Of a stretch of 64,000 nt of DNA, positions 63,301 through 64,000 are shown piece after piece. The notes beneath the pieces are model-generated. The model searched no databases. It saw only the letters and a list, made by a program, of their open reading frames with translations, and was not told the DNA's origin. Each line of letters starts with the position of its first letter. Within the stretch, counting starts at the first letter, position 1. The stretch is taken from the NCBI GenBank assembly GCA_040954595.2, contig CM082576.2, forward strand, positions 9,486,001-9,550,000. Reading direction: 5' to 3'. A program made the position numbers and the translations under genes. The DNA is from Balanoglossus misakiensis. Its lineage: Eukaryota > Hemichordata.

Positions 63301-64000
63301 CACATAGTGACACAGAGTTGCATTCAGCAATCCCTGACTTGAGGCACCCCCTATCGTGGCATCCTAGTAATCACTGGTTTGAGAACTTTTCAGAATTGAT
63401 AGTGATATGGGATGTATAGAATATCACAGTTCAGAGATGACAACTCATGCAAGTGAACTGTTGACACACATTTGCACAATATTTCATGAATGTGTTTCAG
63501 TGAAAACATGGATCGTGAACTGTATCGTGGTTACGTCTAGCTGGATGACGTGCCCTGTCTTGGCTCGGTATCATGACAGACCATGATTTCGCATTCCTTT
63601 GTTCCACCACTGGCGGCGCTGTTCAATACCGTTTCCTTCTGAGCGTACTTGATACTAGCAATCTTTGCAATGGGCGAAGTCTTCAGTTAATTTAAGCTAT
63701 CAGCAATGATTCGATGCACGTTCCACATTTGTAGCGATGCTAAACAAGAAGGAAAACTTGTCAGCATGTTTAAGGGAAAAAAGACATCATAACTTGATAC
63801 ACAGAGATTACAACTATTGCCCTGTTATTAAAATATTCATGAATCAGCGAAGTAGTCCATAACCAAAGTCCAATGATTATTTTTATCCCCCTTGAAGGCC
63901 TGCGTGTGGTGCTCTTTAAGAAAACAATGCACAATAAATCATTGTATTATTATAAGTTGCCTTCACTTCGAGGAAAGTACCTTATTTGCAAACTCTGACT
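60319..64000. other. 3' flank of the PTP gene, no convincing gene
   Basis: About 3.7 kb after the PTP stop codon. The first part is presumably 3'UTR. A run of AT-rich DNA holds an AATAAA-like site near 63239. Around 62395-62450 there are several CCAAT-type motifs in both orientations, which could mark a promoter, but no open frame with recognisable protein follows before the right edge. Confidence 0.4.
62895..62982 (+). repeat. (CT)n microsatellite
   Basis: Interrupted CT/TCTC tract in the 3' flank of the PTP gene. The Leu/Ser-rich translations across it are simple-repeat artefacts. Confidence 0.93.

Noticed and set aside
1-64000. CRISPR array, bacterial operon, integrated virus or retrotransposon with coding capacity
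   Set aside because: No regularly spaced repeats, no reverse transcriptase, integrase or capsid reading frames, and the gene structure is that of an animal genome.

Overview
This is a window of animal nuclear DNA. Genes are split by many short GT-AG introns (mostly 0.2-1 kb, the longest about 3.4 kb). The DNA is AT-rich outside exons and carries microsatellites and a MITE-like insertion. One PTPN14/PTPN21-type gene and a clear CENP-F gene lie side by side, with invertebrate-sized introns. This fits a non-vertebrate deuterostome such as amphioxus or a hemichordate; the species cannot be fixed from sequence alone. No bacterial-type operon, CRISPR array, rRNA, tRNA or viral gene was recognised.

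Layout from left to right: (1) 694-813, minus: first coding exon of a SCYL1-like pseudokinase gene that runs off the left edge. (2) 1868-9194, minus: nine-exon Dispatched-like RND/sterol-sensing membrane protein (1072 aa), with a 760-bp MITE-like element in intron 1. (3) 11351-17178 and 19286-24969, plus: tandem pair of sodium/solute symporters of the SLC5A5/6/8/12 clade (663 and 645 aa), with the same 15-exon structure. (4) 26041-27180, minus: two-exon PLAAT/HRASLS (LRAT-fold) phospholipase/acyltransferase (192 aa), tail-to-tail with the second symporter. (5) 28413-42594, minus: 13-exon CENP-F homolog (3747 aa of coiled coil, ending in the CAAX box CKVQ). (6) 48120-60318, plus: 14-exon FERM-PTP (PTPN14/PTPN21/Pez type, 1225 aa). 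(7) About 3.7 kb of 3' flank without a convincing gene.

In every full gene model the exon phases add up to an open frame. All introns are GT-AG except one GC-AG intron in the PTP gene.

The genes are mostly unrelated: membrane transport, lipid acyl transfer, the mitotic kinetochore and Hippo/junction signalling. The most informative context is the divergent CENPF-PTPN14 pair. Human CENPF and PTPN14 are also head-to-head neighbours on chromosome 1q, so this arrangement probably predates vertebrates. Between the two genes lies a compact NF-Y / E2F / CHR-like cluster, as expected of a G2/M cell-cycle promoter. Other points to check: the PTP has His in place of the catalytic Asp of the WPD loop; the second symporter has lost two TM9 hydroxyl residues; both symporters end in a similar PDZ-type tail; and the intronic MITE carries poly-G subterminal repeats. 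I found no wholly new system.
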